NCBI GenBank assembly: GCA_028716225.1
Contig: JAQUQE010000005.1
Coordinates: 1-64,000 of the forward strand
Direction: 5' to 3'
Length of the DNA stretch: 64,000 bases
From: Dehalococcoidales bacterium
GTDB taxonomy: Bacteria > Chloroflexota > Dehalococcoidia > Dehalococcoidales > UBA5760
Shown one piece after another: positions 23,528 to 30,338 of the stretch. The notes under the pieces were generated by a model, which had not been told where the DNA came from, made no database searches, and was given only the letters and a program-made list of their open reading frames with translations. Position numbers and translations under genes: made by a program. Positions within the stretch are counted from its first letter, which is position 1; each line of letters opens with the position of its first letter.

Positions 23528-24421
23528 TTATCTTCCTCCCCTAGCTTCGGTAAACTTCTCTTTCGTACCTTTCAGCACCGTCTCCAGTTCCTTCGCCCGC
23601 CGTCCGTCTATCTTTCCCTTATCCAGGGCAACCGGAATGGTCTTCAAGCCCAGTTCCCGGTAGGTAGAAAGCAGGTCGGGGGCCGCCTCTTTAAGGGCAT
23701 CGAGGTGCTTGCTGACTGTCTTGATATCTCCCCTGGCGATTGGGCCGGTAAGACAGCCGGGAATGCCGACGGTCTCAATATTACGGATGGTACCCCGTAT
23801 CAACGGCAGCAATGCCCGGACAGCCTGCTGCCGCGGGATTCCAAAGGTCTGCCACAAATCAGCAGCCAGCTTCTCCAGGGTGACCAGATAGTTGCAGGCA
23901 AATACTGCCGAGGCATGATAGACCACACGGGCTGCTGCCGTCAGCTCAATCCAGTGAGCATCGAGAGCGGCAGTGATAGCCTTAAGTGTTTCCAGCAAGG
24001 GAGGCTCAGCCTCGATGGTGACGGTAGAGCCGGGAATATTCTCAAGAGCCCTTTCCACACTGGCAAAGGACTGCAGGGGATGAAAGACACCGGTACTGGC
24101 TCCCGCCTTACCGGCCGGTGCCAGAATATCAGTCGATTCGGACCCACAGCAGTGAATCACCCCCTGCCCGCGACGCCACTTTACCTGCTCTGCCACGGAG
24201 GCGATGGCATCATCGGGGGTGGTGATGAAAACAAGTTCAGCAGCATCAGCCACTTCCTGACTGCTGCTCATCACCGCACATCCCTTGACTCTTTCCGCCA
24301 GTTTTCCGGCTGAAGACCGGCTCCGGCTGGACACGGCTACTACCGGGTAGCCCTTGCTGTTTAGCCTAACTGCCAGGGCAGTCCCTACCGTCCCCGCCCC
24401 GATAAATCCAAGATCCGGCAT
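23528..24421 (-). CDS. Rossmann-fold DUF2520 protein, candidate ketopantoate reductase
   Basis: A 297-residue protein. The N-terminal dinucleotide motif is GFIGAGTVGTALAVRL (residues 5-20), with FITTPDDAIASVAEQ following. The C-terminal part (about residues 165-290) is the DUF2520 helical domain, related to 6-phosphogluconate-dehydrogenase-like folds. Classical PanE is not visible in the operon, and this gene is the first one in it, so it probably supplies the missing ketopantoate reductase activity. That is inference from context, not from a specific motif. Confidence 0.75.
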   Translation of the reverse strand: MPDLGFIGAGTVGTALAVRLNSKGYPVVAVSSRSRSSAGKLAERVKGCAVMSSSQEVADAAELVFITTPDDAIASVAEQVKWRRGQGVIHCCGSESTDILAPAGKAGASTGVFHPLQSFASVERALENIPGSTVTIEAEPPLLETLKAITAALDAHWIELTAAARVVYHASAVFACNYLVTLEKLAADLWQTFGIPRQQAVRALLPLIRGTIRNIETVGIPGCLTGPIARGDIKTVSKHLDALKEAAPDLLSTYRELGLKTIPVALDKGKIDGRRAKELETVLKGTKEKFTEARGGR

Positions 24422-24445
24422 AGCTGCTCTCTCCTCGGACCCAAA

Positions 24446-24483
24446 TAAAAATGCCTCCTCCGCCTTTTAACAGAGAAGGCATT
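24446..24483 (-). terminator. Intrinsic terminator in the pan operon leader
   Basis: On the minus strand AATGCCTTCTC and GAGGAGGCATT form an 11-bp stem (one G-U) followed by TTTTATTT. It lies between the Pan-like RNA and the DUF2520 start, so it can act as an attenuator. Confidence 0.65.
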
Positions 24484-24505
24484 AAACAGAAATCCTGATT
24501 TTTCT

Positions 24506-24590
24506 GCCGTCTCGGTCATAACAGATCCAAGCGACTAAAATGCTCATCCTTATTAATCTACTGAGCTCACCGCCGCCCAGGTCGGTGGCT
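24506..24590 (-). ncRNA. Pan-like RNA: two tandem hairpins with bulged A
   Basis: Read on the minus strand, hairpin 1 (24590-24564) pairs AGCCACCG with CGGTGAGCT, leaving one bulged A on the 3' side (at 24567). Hairpin 2 (24535-24506) pairs GTCGCTTGG with CCGAGACGGC with a G-T and again a single bulged A (24510). Both loops are 10-11 bases. Tandem stem-loops with bulged A residues in front of panB/C/D genes are the published hallmark of the Pan RNA motif, reported from Chloroflexota and Firmicutes. The match here is by eye. Confidence 0.6.
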
Positions 24591-24609
24591 GGCAACTACC
24601 ACAAACCCA

Positions 24610-24638
24610 AGTATAGAAAACCGGACGGATTTCGTCAA
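24610..24638 (-). promoter_or_regulatory. Sigma70 promoter of the pan operon
   Basis: TTGACG (-35, 24638-24633) and TATACT (-10, 24615-24610) are separated by 17 bases on the minus strand. Transcription would start near 24603 and give a 180-base leader containing the Pan-like RNA and the attenuator hairpin. Confidence 0.75.
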
Positions 24639-24679
24639 GTCCGGTACACTGCCGCCGGGGGAATAAGCCAGGTCAGTTG

Positions 24680-25132
24680 TTACTTTCCGGCATCCAGTTT
24701 GGCCAGGCATTTCTCAGCCAGATTGCCGAATACGGGTACCCGGTAGGTCGTGCCATGATAGGTCCGGTACATCAGGATTGCCCATAGTATCCACCAGATT
24801 GCGAAGAAAATCCCGAACACAACCATGCCGGCAATAAACATCGGCGAAAACAGACCCCATCCATAACCGACGCCCCAGACCAGGGGGCTGCCGAAGTTGC
24901 TGGCAACACCCCAGATAATATGGAGAATGCCGAAGGTAACCAGAGACTGCATGGCATGGAAACGGATCATGTTGTTCTTCTTCTCGATAACAAGGAAGAT
25001 GATGCCGGTTACCCAGAAGCCGGCATAACACAACAGTCCCATCTTGTTCTGCTTCATTTGCGTATCAGACTCACCACTGGCCGTTTTATCTACCCCCTTC
25101 ACCTTCTGCTCTTTCTCTTCCGGTGAGACCAT
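24680..25132 (-). CDS. Small membrane protein, DUF4870-like
   Basis: The ATG at 25132 has AAGGAGG upstream; the longer frame has no such site. The 150-residue protein has a polar Lys/Glu-rich N-terminus (residues 1-30), then GLLCYAGFWVTGIIFLVIEKKN, listed here as the first membrane span, RFHAMQSLV (a DUF4870 hallmark), a second span, and a third hydrophobic pair (MFIAGMVVFGIFFAIWW). The family is of unknown function and common in bacteria. It has its own promoter upstream. Confidence 0.7.
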   Translation of the reverse strand: MVSPEEKEQKVKGVDKTASGESDTQMKQNKMGLLCYAGFWVTGIIFLVIEKKNNMIRFHAMQSLVTFGILHIIWGVASNFGSPLVWGVGYGWGLFSPMFIAGMVVFGIFFAIWWILWAILMYRTYHGTTYRVPVFGNLAEKCLAKLDAGK

Positions 25133-25195
25133 TAAAGACCTCCTTAACAAAATTACCTGCATTGGCTCAGGGGCACTCCACAGGTGTGATATCAG

Positions 25196-25223
25196 CTTAT
25201 ATTGGACATCCACCCGGTGTCAA
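25196..25223 (-). promoter_or_regulatory. Sigma70 promoter of the DUF4870-like gene
   Basis: TTGACA (25223-25218) and TATAAG (25201-25196) on the minus strand with a 16-base spacer, about 60 bases before the ATG. Confidence 0.65.
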
Positions 25224-25346
25224 CACCCTTAGGAATCTGAAACAAAACGGTACAAGAACAAACCCGCCAAATCCCCGGGATAGCCTGAAGGTCTGTTCCC
25301 GAAAACGCCCCGACGCCGGTCACAGGCGAGTCTGCATCCGGACGCC

Positions 25347-25814
25347 TCATCCGGTCCGAAAACCGCTCGGCGTGACTATCAGCACGGGAACTGGAGAATG
25401 GCTGGACACCCTGTTAGCCACACTGCCGAAGTGCCAGCGTGACAGGCCCGACTTGCCGTGTGTGCTCATAACAATCAGGTCAACACCGTTCTCGGTAGCA
25501 TAGTTAAGTATCTCATCTGCCACAGAACCATGGGTTACAGGTACCATCACAGTCTCAGCAGATAGGCCATTCTTCTTCAAAGTGCCGGCCACCCGGGCGA
25601 GATACTCTTGAACGGATTTCTCATATTTGTCCTCTTCCTCACGGTAGCGGTCGGCCATGGTAATAGTTGACTTAAATGATATCAGAAGGGGCTCAATTAC
25701 CTGCAGTAGTACCACCTCTTTAACCTGGCATCCTCGAGCTATCGCCTTGACATGTCCAAGAACGTGCTCGCTGATCTCTGAACCATCCAGTGGCACCAAG
25801 ATTTTTTTGTACAT
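25347..25814 (-). CDS. Universal stress protein (UspA family)
   Basis: Starts at 25814 where AAAGGAG sits upstream. The 155-residue protein begins MYKKILVPLDGS and ends with the nucleotide-binding signature MSTHGKSGLSRWHFGS and the closing VPVLIV strand. The G-x2-G-x9-G-S pattern is typical of ATP-binding USPs. A long helical insert (YREEEDKYEKSVQEY) around residues 45-60 is common. The role is general stress adaptation; no partner is indicated. Confidence 0.88.
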   Translation of the reverse strand: MYKKILVPLDGSEISEHVLGHVKAIARGCQVKEVVLLQVIEPLLISFKSTITMADRYREEEDKYEKSVQEYLARVAGTLKKNGLSAETVMVPVTHGSVADEILNYATENGVDLIVMSTHGKSGLSRWHFGSVANRVSSHSPVPVLIVTPSGFRTG

Positions 25815-25969
25815 CTCGACTCCTTTCAACAAGATTATGTAGCACAGGGTGATGCGATTATTGACCTGAGTTTAGCCCCCTTTGGATACCTTGTCAATAG
25901 CAAGAAAGTTTAATCCTGAGCAGAAGCGGGCGATTTGACGAATGTCTTGAATCATTAAGCAAGCCCGGT

Positions 25970-25998
25970 TTGACGGCGTGACCCCACTAGGTTAAAAT
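25970..25998 (+). promoter_or_regulatory. Sigma70 promoter of the tRNA cluster
   Basis: TTGACG (25970-25975), 17-base spacer, TAAAAT (25993-25998), ending 9 bases before the tRNA-Phe. Very near the consensus, as expected for stable RNA genes. Confidence 0.8.
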
Positions 25999-26007
25999 AA
26001 CCTTTGT

Positions 26008-26083
<76 letters not shown>

Positions 26084-26094
26084 CTACATAGCGG

Positions 26095-26166
26095 GCGGAA
26101 GTGGCTCAGCGGTAGAGCATCTCCTTGCCAAGGAGAGGATCGCGAGTTCGAATCTCGTCTTCCGCT
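26095..26166 (+). tRNA. tRNA-Gly (GCC)
   Basis: A 72-nt tRNA with acceptor GCGGAAG / CTTCCGC, anticodon stem CTCCT / AGGAG and loop TGCCA (anticodon GCC), and T loop TTCGAAT. CCA is not encoded, unlike its neighbours, and must be added after transcription. Confidence 0.92.
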
Positions 26167-26169
26167 TGT

Positions 26170-26258
26170 GCCGAAGTGGCGGAAGAGGTAGACGCGACAG
26201 TCTCAAAAACTGTTGGGGAGCAATCCCCGTGTCGGTTCGAGTCCGACCTTCGGCACCA
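26170..26258 (+). tRNA. tRNA-Leu (CAA)
   Basis: An 89-nt class II tRNA with acceptor GCCGAAG / CTTCGGC, anticodon arm ACAGT CTCAAAA ACTGT (anticodon CAA), a long variable arm GGGGAGCAATCCCC, TTCGAGT T loop and encoded CCA. It starts 3 bases after tRNA-Gly. Confidence 0.93.
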
Positions 26259-26306
26259 TTAGGGTTGCTGAAGGGCGAAACGACAGCTTGAGGCCTGATT
26301 TTATGC

Positions 26307-26312
26307 TATAAT
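26307..26312 (+). promoter_or_regulatory. Extended -10 promoter before tRNA-Gln
   Basis: TGCTATAAT, an extended -10 box with TATAAT, lies 8 bases before tRNA-Gln. No good -35 element is visible. It suggests separate transcription of the last two tRNAs. Confidence 0.5.
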
Positions 26313-26320
26313 AATCCCGT

Positions 26321-26394
26321 TGCCGAGTTGTGTAGCGGTAGCACGGAGGACTTTGAATCCTTTAGCCCTGGTTCGAATCCAGGCTCGGCAGCCA
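26321..26394 (+). tRNA. tRNA-Gln (TTG)
   Basis: A 74-nt tRNA with acceptor TGCCGAG / CTCGGCA, anticodon loop CTTTGAA (anticodon TTG), T loop TTCGAAT, discriminator G and encoded CCA. Confidence 0.93.
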
Positions 26395-26403
26395 CGATAG
26401 CAA

Positions 26404-26479
26404 TCCCCGGTAGCTCAATCGGTAGAGCGGGCGGCTGTTAACCGCTAGGTTCAAGGTTCGAGTCCTTGCCGGGGAGCCA
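26404..26479 (+). tRNA. tRNA-Asn (GTT)
   Basis: A 76-nt tRNA with acceptor TCCCCGG / CCGGGGA, anticodon stem GCGGC ... with loop TGTTAA (anticodon GTT), T loop TTCGAGT, discriminator G and encoded CCA. Confidence 0.93.
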
Positions 26480-26602
26480 ATTATTCGCCTAGCTTTTTGC
26501 ACTGCTCTACTTACTTAAATCTCTCAACATGCCCCCGGGAAGCACTGTAGCGAGCAAGAGGGGCAGCACGATGAGAATAGTCTACAATTTTTTCTCTCTT
26601 CT

Positions 26603-26923
26603 CTATTCATCAGAGTACGTCCTAGCATACTGGAACTCCCGATACTGCGTTAACATATCCTCCAGCATCCGTTTAGTGTAGCCCGGTTGTACTGATTCCA
26701 GGTATTTGATATGGGCTTTAACCAGTTCCGGCTGCTCCTTAGCCAGGATAATACCCTTAGTCATTGCCTCGCCAACCATTTTTGTAATTCCGCCCAGTTG
26801 CTTCTTTTCGTCTGCCGACATCTTGTGGTAGTCCTTGGTGCTACCGCCATACTGCTTGTAGGTACTTACGCCGATCCACTTTATGAAGTCGGAGATATGC
26901 TGTGGGTCTATGTGCTCTGCCAT
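26603..26923 (-). CDS. Hypothetical small helical protein
   Basis: A 106-residue protein with no recognised family. It is predicted all-helical, with charged residues throughout (DPQHISDFIKWIG, KMSADEKKQLGG, KEQPELVKAHIKYL). No Cys and no membrane span. An AGGAGG-like site precedes the ATG. It lies alone between the tRNA cluster and the MetH-activation-like gene, so context gives no clue. Confidence 0.6.
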   Translation of the reverse strand: MAEHIDPQHISDFIKWIGVSTYKQYGGSTKDYHKMSADEKKQLGGITKMVGEAMTKGIILAKEQPELVKAHIKYLESVQPGYTKRMLEDMLTQYREFQYARTYSDE

Positions 26924-27016
26924 AAACCGCCTCCTGTATATACGAATGACCGTACGATTTTATCACTATATTCAGTCCCGGCGCTATCCCAATTCAGTAC
27001 AGCATCCAGTACGGCT

Positions 27017-27697
27017 TCAGGCGCCCGTATATTTACCGGCCAGATCGGGGGCATAGGGAGCCTTGCGCCCGGTACACCTTTCCCTCGAGCATAACCGGCA
27101 GCTCTCGAACCTGGTCTCAGTGGGAAAGTATATCCCGGAGATAGATTTCAGCGGAACCATCAGGGACTCATCGGTAAGCCTTACCCCAATGGCTTCCTCG
27201 ACATTACCCAAGATGGAAAACAGCTCTTTCTGCTGGGTTATCGGCCAGGACTCCAGAGAGCCCGGCCCTATTTCCGATATCTGCCCCAGTTCGTATCTCC
27301 CGGTCAGATGTCCCTCAAGATGGCGCACCGCCATTTCCAGGACCATCTCCTTAATCTGGTCCAGGTAGTAACACCTGATACAATCACCGGACGGGACATC
27401 TATGTCATCCAACTCCCTGCCGCAGGTCGCCACGAACGGAAAAACACGACCTACTTTATCCAGGCTATTCCGGAGAACACGGCTGGTGAACCTTACCCCA
27501 TCAACCTCAAGCGAGTCTTCGGTTCTGTTATCGACATAGCAGACCTGATAGATAACCTTAGGCCTGGCAACGGGAAGGACAACCGCAATCAGCTCCCGGA
27601 TACTATTCAGCATATCCGACCTTTTACTACGTATATTTATCCGCTCCAGCACCTCTCCGGCATCCAGGCTGACCGGTATGTCGCTTAATATTCTCAT
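27017..27697 (-). CDS. MetH activation-domain-like (B12 reactivation) protein
   Basis: A 226-residue protein matching the reactivation domain of cobalamin-dependent methionine synthase: GVRLTDESLMVPLKSISGIYFP (given in parts) around residues 175-200 matches the SAM-binding core, and the C-terminal CRLCSRERCTGRKAPY has the Cys pairs seen in the free-standing form. MetH itself is not in the window. Free-standing copies occur in anaerobes where they may reactivate corrinoid methyltransferases. The start at 27697 is the first ATG. Confidence 0.75.
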   Translation of the reverse strand: MRILSDIPVSLDAGEVLERINIRSKRSDMLNSIRELIAVVLPVARPKVIYQVCYVDNRTEDSLEVDGVRFTSRVLRNSLDKVGRVFPFVATCGRELDDIDVPSGDCIRCYYLDQIKEMVLEMAVRHLEGHLTGRYELGQISEIGPGSLESWPITQQKELFSILGNVEEAIGVRLTDESLMVPLKSISGIYFPTETRFESCRLCSRERCTGRKAPYAPDLAGKYTGA

Positions 27698-27938
27698 AAA
27701 ACGGCTCAACTGAGGTAACTCTACCCGCTACTCCCTTCATTAATGAATACCCTCAGGCCCAACCGGTTGGCCTCTGCAAAATTATAACAGATCCACCCTT
27801 TTCGGCGGCATCATTGCTTTGGTATCAGATTGTATCGCAGTTCTACCATCCGGCAGCCGCCCCAATATCATCGCAACATAAGATAAGCCCCAGCACAGAG
27901 TTGCCCTATTACACTATTACAACATACACAATTTCTAT

Positions 27939-27960
27939 TATTGCATTATGATCTGCAATA
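27939..27960 (+). promoter_or_regulatory. AT-rich dyad before the rubrerythrin-like gene
   Basis: TATTGCA (27939-27945) and TGCAATA (27954-27960) are a perfect 7-bp dyad with 8 bases between, followed by an AT-rich stretch (tagtaatataatatc) that could hold the promoter. It resembles a metal or redox regulator site, but the regulator is not identified. Confidence 0.35.
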
Positions 27961-27998
27961 TAGTAATATAATATCGGCTATTTTGTGAGGAAGGTGTT

Positions 27999-28457
27999 AT
28001 GAAGGATCCAGTGAATATCGACACCATTTTAGACTCCGCAGTTGAACGTGAGAAAGAGTCGCACGCATTTTACAGTAGTGTGGCGAATCAGTCGCGTGAT
28101 CAGAATGTCAAAAAGACCTTTCAGCAACTCGCCGTAGATGAACTAGGGCACATGGATTTCCTGAAGAAGTGCAAAAAAGATAAAAATTTGCTACGAAATC
28201 TGCCAGTACCGCAAGATTACAAGGTGGCAGAAGCCACTGAGGGGCCAATCCTTTCTACTAACATGAAACCGCAGGAAGCAATGGCTCTGGCGATGAAGAA
28301 AGAACAGGAAGCCGCAGAGTTTTATTCCAAGCTGGCTGCTTGTGCAATTGATTCGACCTACCGTGAGACTTTCAAAGGGCTAGCCAACATGGAAATAGGG
28401 CATAAAACCCACCTAGAGACCATTTTCGTCGACATTGGTTATCCGGAGGCGTGGTAG
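27999..28457 (+). CDS. Rubrerythrin-like ferritin-family protein
   Basis: A 152-residue four-helix diiron protein. Two ExxH-type repeats provide ligands: EKESHAFYSS with DELGHMDFL, and EQEAAEFYSKL with ANMEIGHKTHLE. There is no C-terminal rubredoxin domain (no CxxC), so it is the short rubrerythrin or erythrin type. Such proteins reduce peroxide or store iron in anaerobes. A GAAGG-like site precedes the ATG. Confidence 0.82.
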   Translation: MKDPVNIDTILDSAVEREKESHAFYSSVANQSRDQNVKKTFQQLAVDELGHMDFLKKCKKDKNLLRNLPVPQDYKVAEATEGPILSTNMKPQEAMALAMKKEQEAAEFYSKLAACAIDSTYRETFKGLANMEIGHKTHLETIFVDIGYPEAW

Positions 28458-28729
28458 ATTATCAAACTTAGGCTATGAGCAGTCCCGTCTGTTCACGCAC
28501 GGTATGGATCGATGGCCTGAACCCTTTGTTTGTTCCGGGTTTTGTTTGGTGATCAACTTAGTAACGGGCTACCTGAATATCAACACTAATATCAGCAGTA
28601 TCGAACGCACGGTTAGTTAATAGAATATTCGTGTGACAGTGGAGCTCAAATCGGGACCGATTTCGCCAACTCAGAGTACAACGACACTGGTCAAAATATA
28701 CTAAATTAATATATGTAGGAGGTATATTA

Positions 28730-29545
28730 ATGGCGTTCAAGTCACCACGTGATATTGCAGAGGCGGCGTGTACAGCAGGTTGTGCAAAGATACAATCACC
28801 CAAAAGCAAACTGATTGTCTTAGCTTTCCTTGCTGGCGCATTCATTGCTTTTGGCAGCCAACTGGCTGTCACCACTGCCGCCGGTAGCCCCTGGCCGGCA
28901 ACAATCCCGGGCATACAGAAACTGATCTTCGCCAGCGTCTTTCCTGTCGGACTAATGCTGGTGGTTATTGCGGGATCAGAACTTTTTACGGGCAACTGCA
29001 TGGTTCCTTTCATATCTTGCCTCGAGGGGAAAGCTAGGTGGATCGGGTTGTTCCGGAACTGGTTTCTTGTCTATATCGGTAATTTTATAGGCGCCCTGTT
29101 TGTCGCCTTTTTCTTAGCTCATCTGACCGGTCTCCTCGCTAACGACCCCTGGAATACCTACATTGGTAATATTGCAGTAGCCAAGACTTCTCTTAGCTGG
29201 GGAGCGGCATTCTGGCGTGCTGTGGGCTGTAACTGGCTGGTGTGCCTGGCCGTATGGATGGCTATAAGTGCCGATGATATTGGGGGGAAGATTCTGGCTA
29301 TCTGGTTCCCTATCATGGCTTTTGTCGCTCTGGGTTTTGAACACAGTGTAGCGAACATGTTCTTCCTCCCGGCAGCCATTTTCACCACGGGTAAAATAAC
29401 CTGGGCTGCGATGATTGTCAATAACCTTATCCCGGTCACCCTGGGTAATATATTAGGCGGTTCCTTCTTCGTTGGAACAATATACTGGTGGCTATACCAG
29501 AGAAAGAAGGACTCCGGGGCTCAGTGCAGTACGGTGACGAAATAG
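28730..29545 (+). CDS. Formate/nitrite transporter family channel
   Basis: A 271-residue membrane protein of the FNT family (FocA/FdhC/NirC). It has six hydrophobic spans; family motifs AFIAFGSQLAVTT, GSELFTGNC, the NFIGALFVAF span and GFEHSVANMFFLP are visible. It moves formate (or nitrite/HS-) across the membrane. The formate dehydrogenase operon starts 270 bases downstream, which favours formate, probably FdhC-like. AGGAGG lies 6 bases before the ATG. Confidence 0.88.
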   Translation: MAFKSPRDIAEAACTAGCAKIQSPKSKLIVLAFLAGAFIAFGSQLAVTTAAGSPWPATIPGIQKLIFASVFPVGLMLVVIAGSELFTGNCMVPFISCLEGKARWIGLFRNWFLVYIGNFIGALFVAFFLAHLTGLLANDPWNTYIGNIAVAKTSLSWGAAFWRAVGCNWLVCLAVWMAISADDIGGKILAIWFPIMAFVALGFEHSVANMFFLPAAIFTTGKITWAAMIVNNLIPVTLGNILGGSFFVGTIYWWLYQRKKDSGAQCSTVTK

Positions 29546-29582
29546 GGATCTCAAGACTGATCGTATAAGCAGTTAGTTTTTT

Positions 29583-29617
29583 AACATTCCAGCAGGATGT
29601 TATCCTGCTGGAATGTT
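29583..29617. repeat. Perfect 16-bp hairpin before the formate dehydrogenase operon
   Basis: AACATTCCAGCAGGAT and ATCCTGCTGGAATGTT flank a GTT loop. A T run precedes the stem and no T run follows it on the plus strand, so it is not a clear terminator. It may mark the end of the FNT transcript or a regulatory structure. The remaining gap (29546-29817) holds no gene. Confidence 0.6.
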
Positions 29618-29817
29618 GCTGGTGTGGTTGTAACTTCCTGACCTGCTCCTGAAAGCGGTATCAGCTGTTCATTGGGATTGGGGATCGTTACCAGTTTAGC
29701 TTCAGGAACGGGTACTTGATAGCGAAGAAAGTTGCGGTGAAAAAAGATTTCTTGAAAATAATACTGGCTCTTGAAATGAGGGGCTAGAATCAAGGTAGGA
29801 GGGAAATTGGCATCAAG

Positions 29818-30327
29818 ATGATGAAAGAAAGTGAAACACAAGCCAAGATAGTGGGAGAAAACGGTTTTGGGGAAGAAGATTTCCAAAAAGTCGCCCAGAT
29901 AGTCGTGGCTAACAAAGGTAAAGCCGGCGACATCATCAGAATTTTGCAGCAGGCGCAAGGGCTATTCGGCTATCTTCCTGTACCGATTATCGAAAAAATC
30001 TCGCAGCTAACAAAGATCTCCAAAAGTGAGATCTACGGTATCATTAGTTTCTATTCATTCTTCACCATGGTTCCTAAAGGTAAATATGTTATCCAGGTTT
30101 GTATGGGCACCAGTTGCTACGTAAGGGGTGGTGAGAAGATTCTCAACCATTTAAAGAAAGAGTGGAAGCTGGAACCTGGTAGTATCACCAGTGATGGGAG
30201 ATTTTCCCTTCAAGAGGTTCGCTGTCTGGGATGCTGCGGACTATCTCCTGTTATTGCTATCAATGAACATGTCCATCGTAGAGTTAAACCCAACCAGATG
30301 AAAGAAATCCTGAATTCTTATCGGTAG
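29818..30327 (+). CDS. NuoE/HndA-type [2Fe-2S] subunit
   Basis: A 169-residue thioredoxin-like ferredoxin subunit. The four ligands are in VCMGTSCYVRGG (C-x4-C) and VRCLGCCGLSP (C-x3-C). The N-terminal helical part (DIIRILQQAQGLFGYLP) is typical. It transfers electrons between the NuoF-like flavin subunit and the catalytic subunit. Local composition is AT-rich compared with the hydrogenase genes. First gene of the formate dehydrogenase operon. Confidence 0.9.
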   Translation: MMKESETQAKIVGENGFGEEDFQKVAQIVVANKGKAGDIIRILQQAQGLFGYLPVPIIEKISQLTKISKSEIYGIISFYSFFTMVPKGKYVIQVCMGTSCYVRGGEKILNHLKKEWKLEPGSITSDGRFSLQEVRCLGCCGLSPVIAINEHVHRRVKPNQMKEILNSYR

Positions 30328-30338
30328 GAAGGTCTATA

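Noticed and set aside
24421-24640. T-box leader before the pan operon
   Set aside because: The conserved T-box antiterminator sequence is not visible; tandem bulged-A stems fit the Pan motif better.
24540-24746. Plus-strand frame across the pan leader
   Set aside because: It runs antisense to the promoter and Pan-like hairpins and gives a low-complexity product without a ribosome site.
29581-29958. Minus-strand frame before NuoE
   Set aside because: It overlaps the 16-bp hairpin and the NuoE start; no domain or ribosome site.
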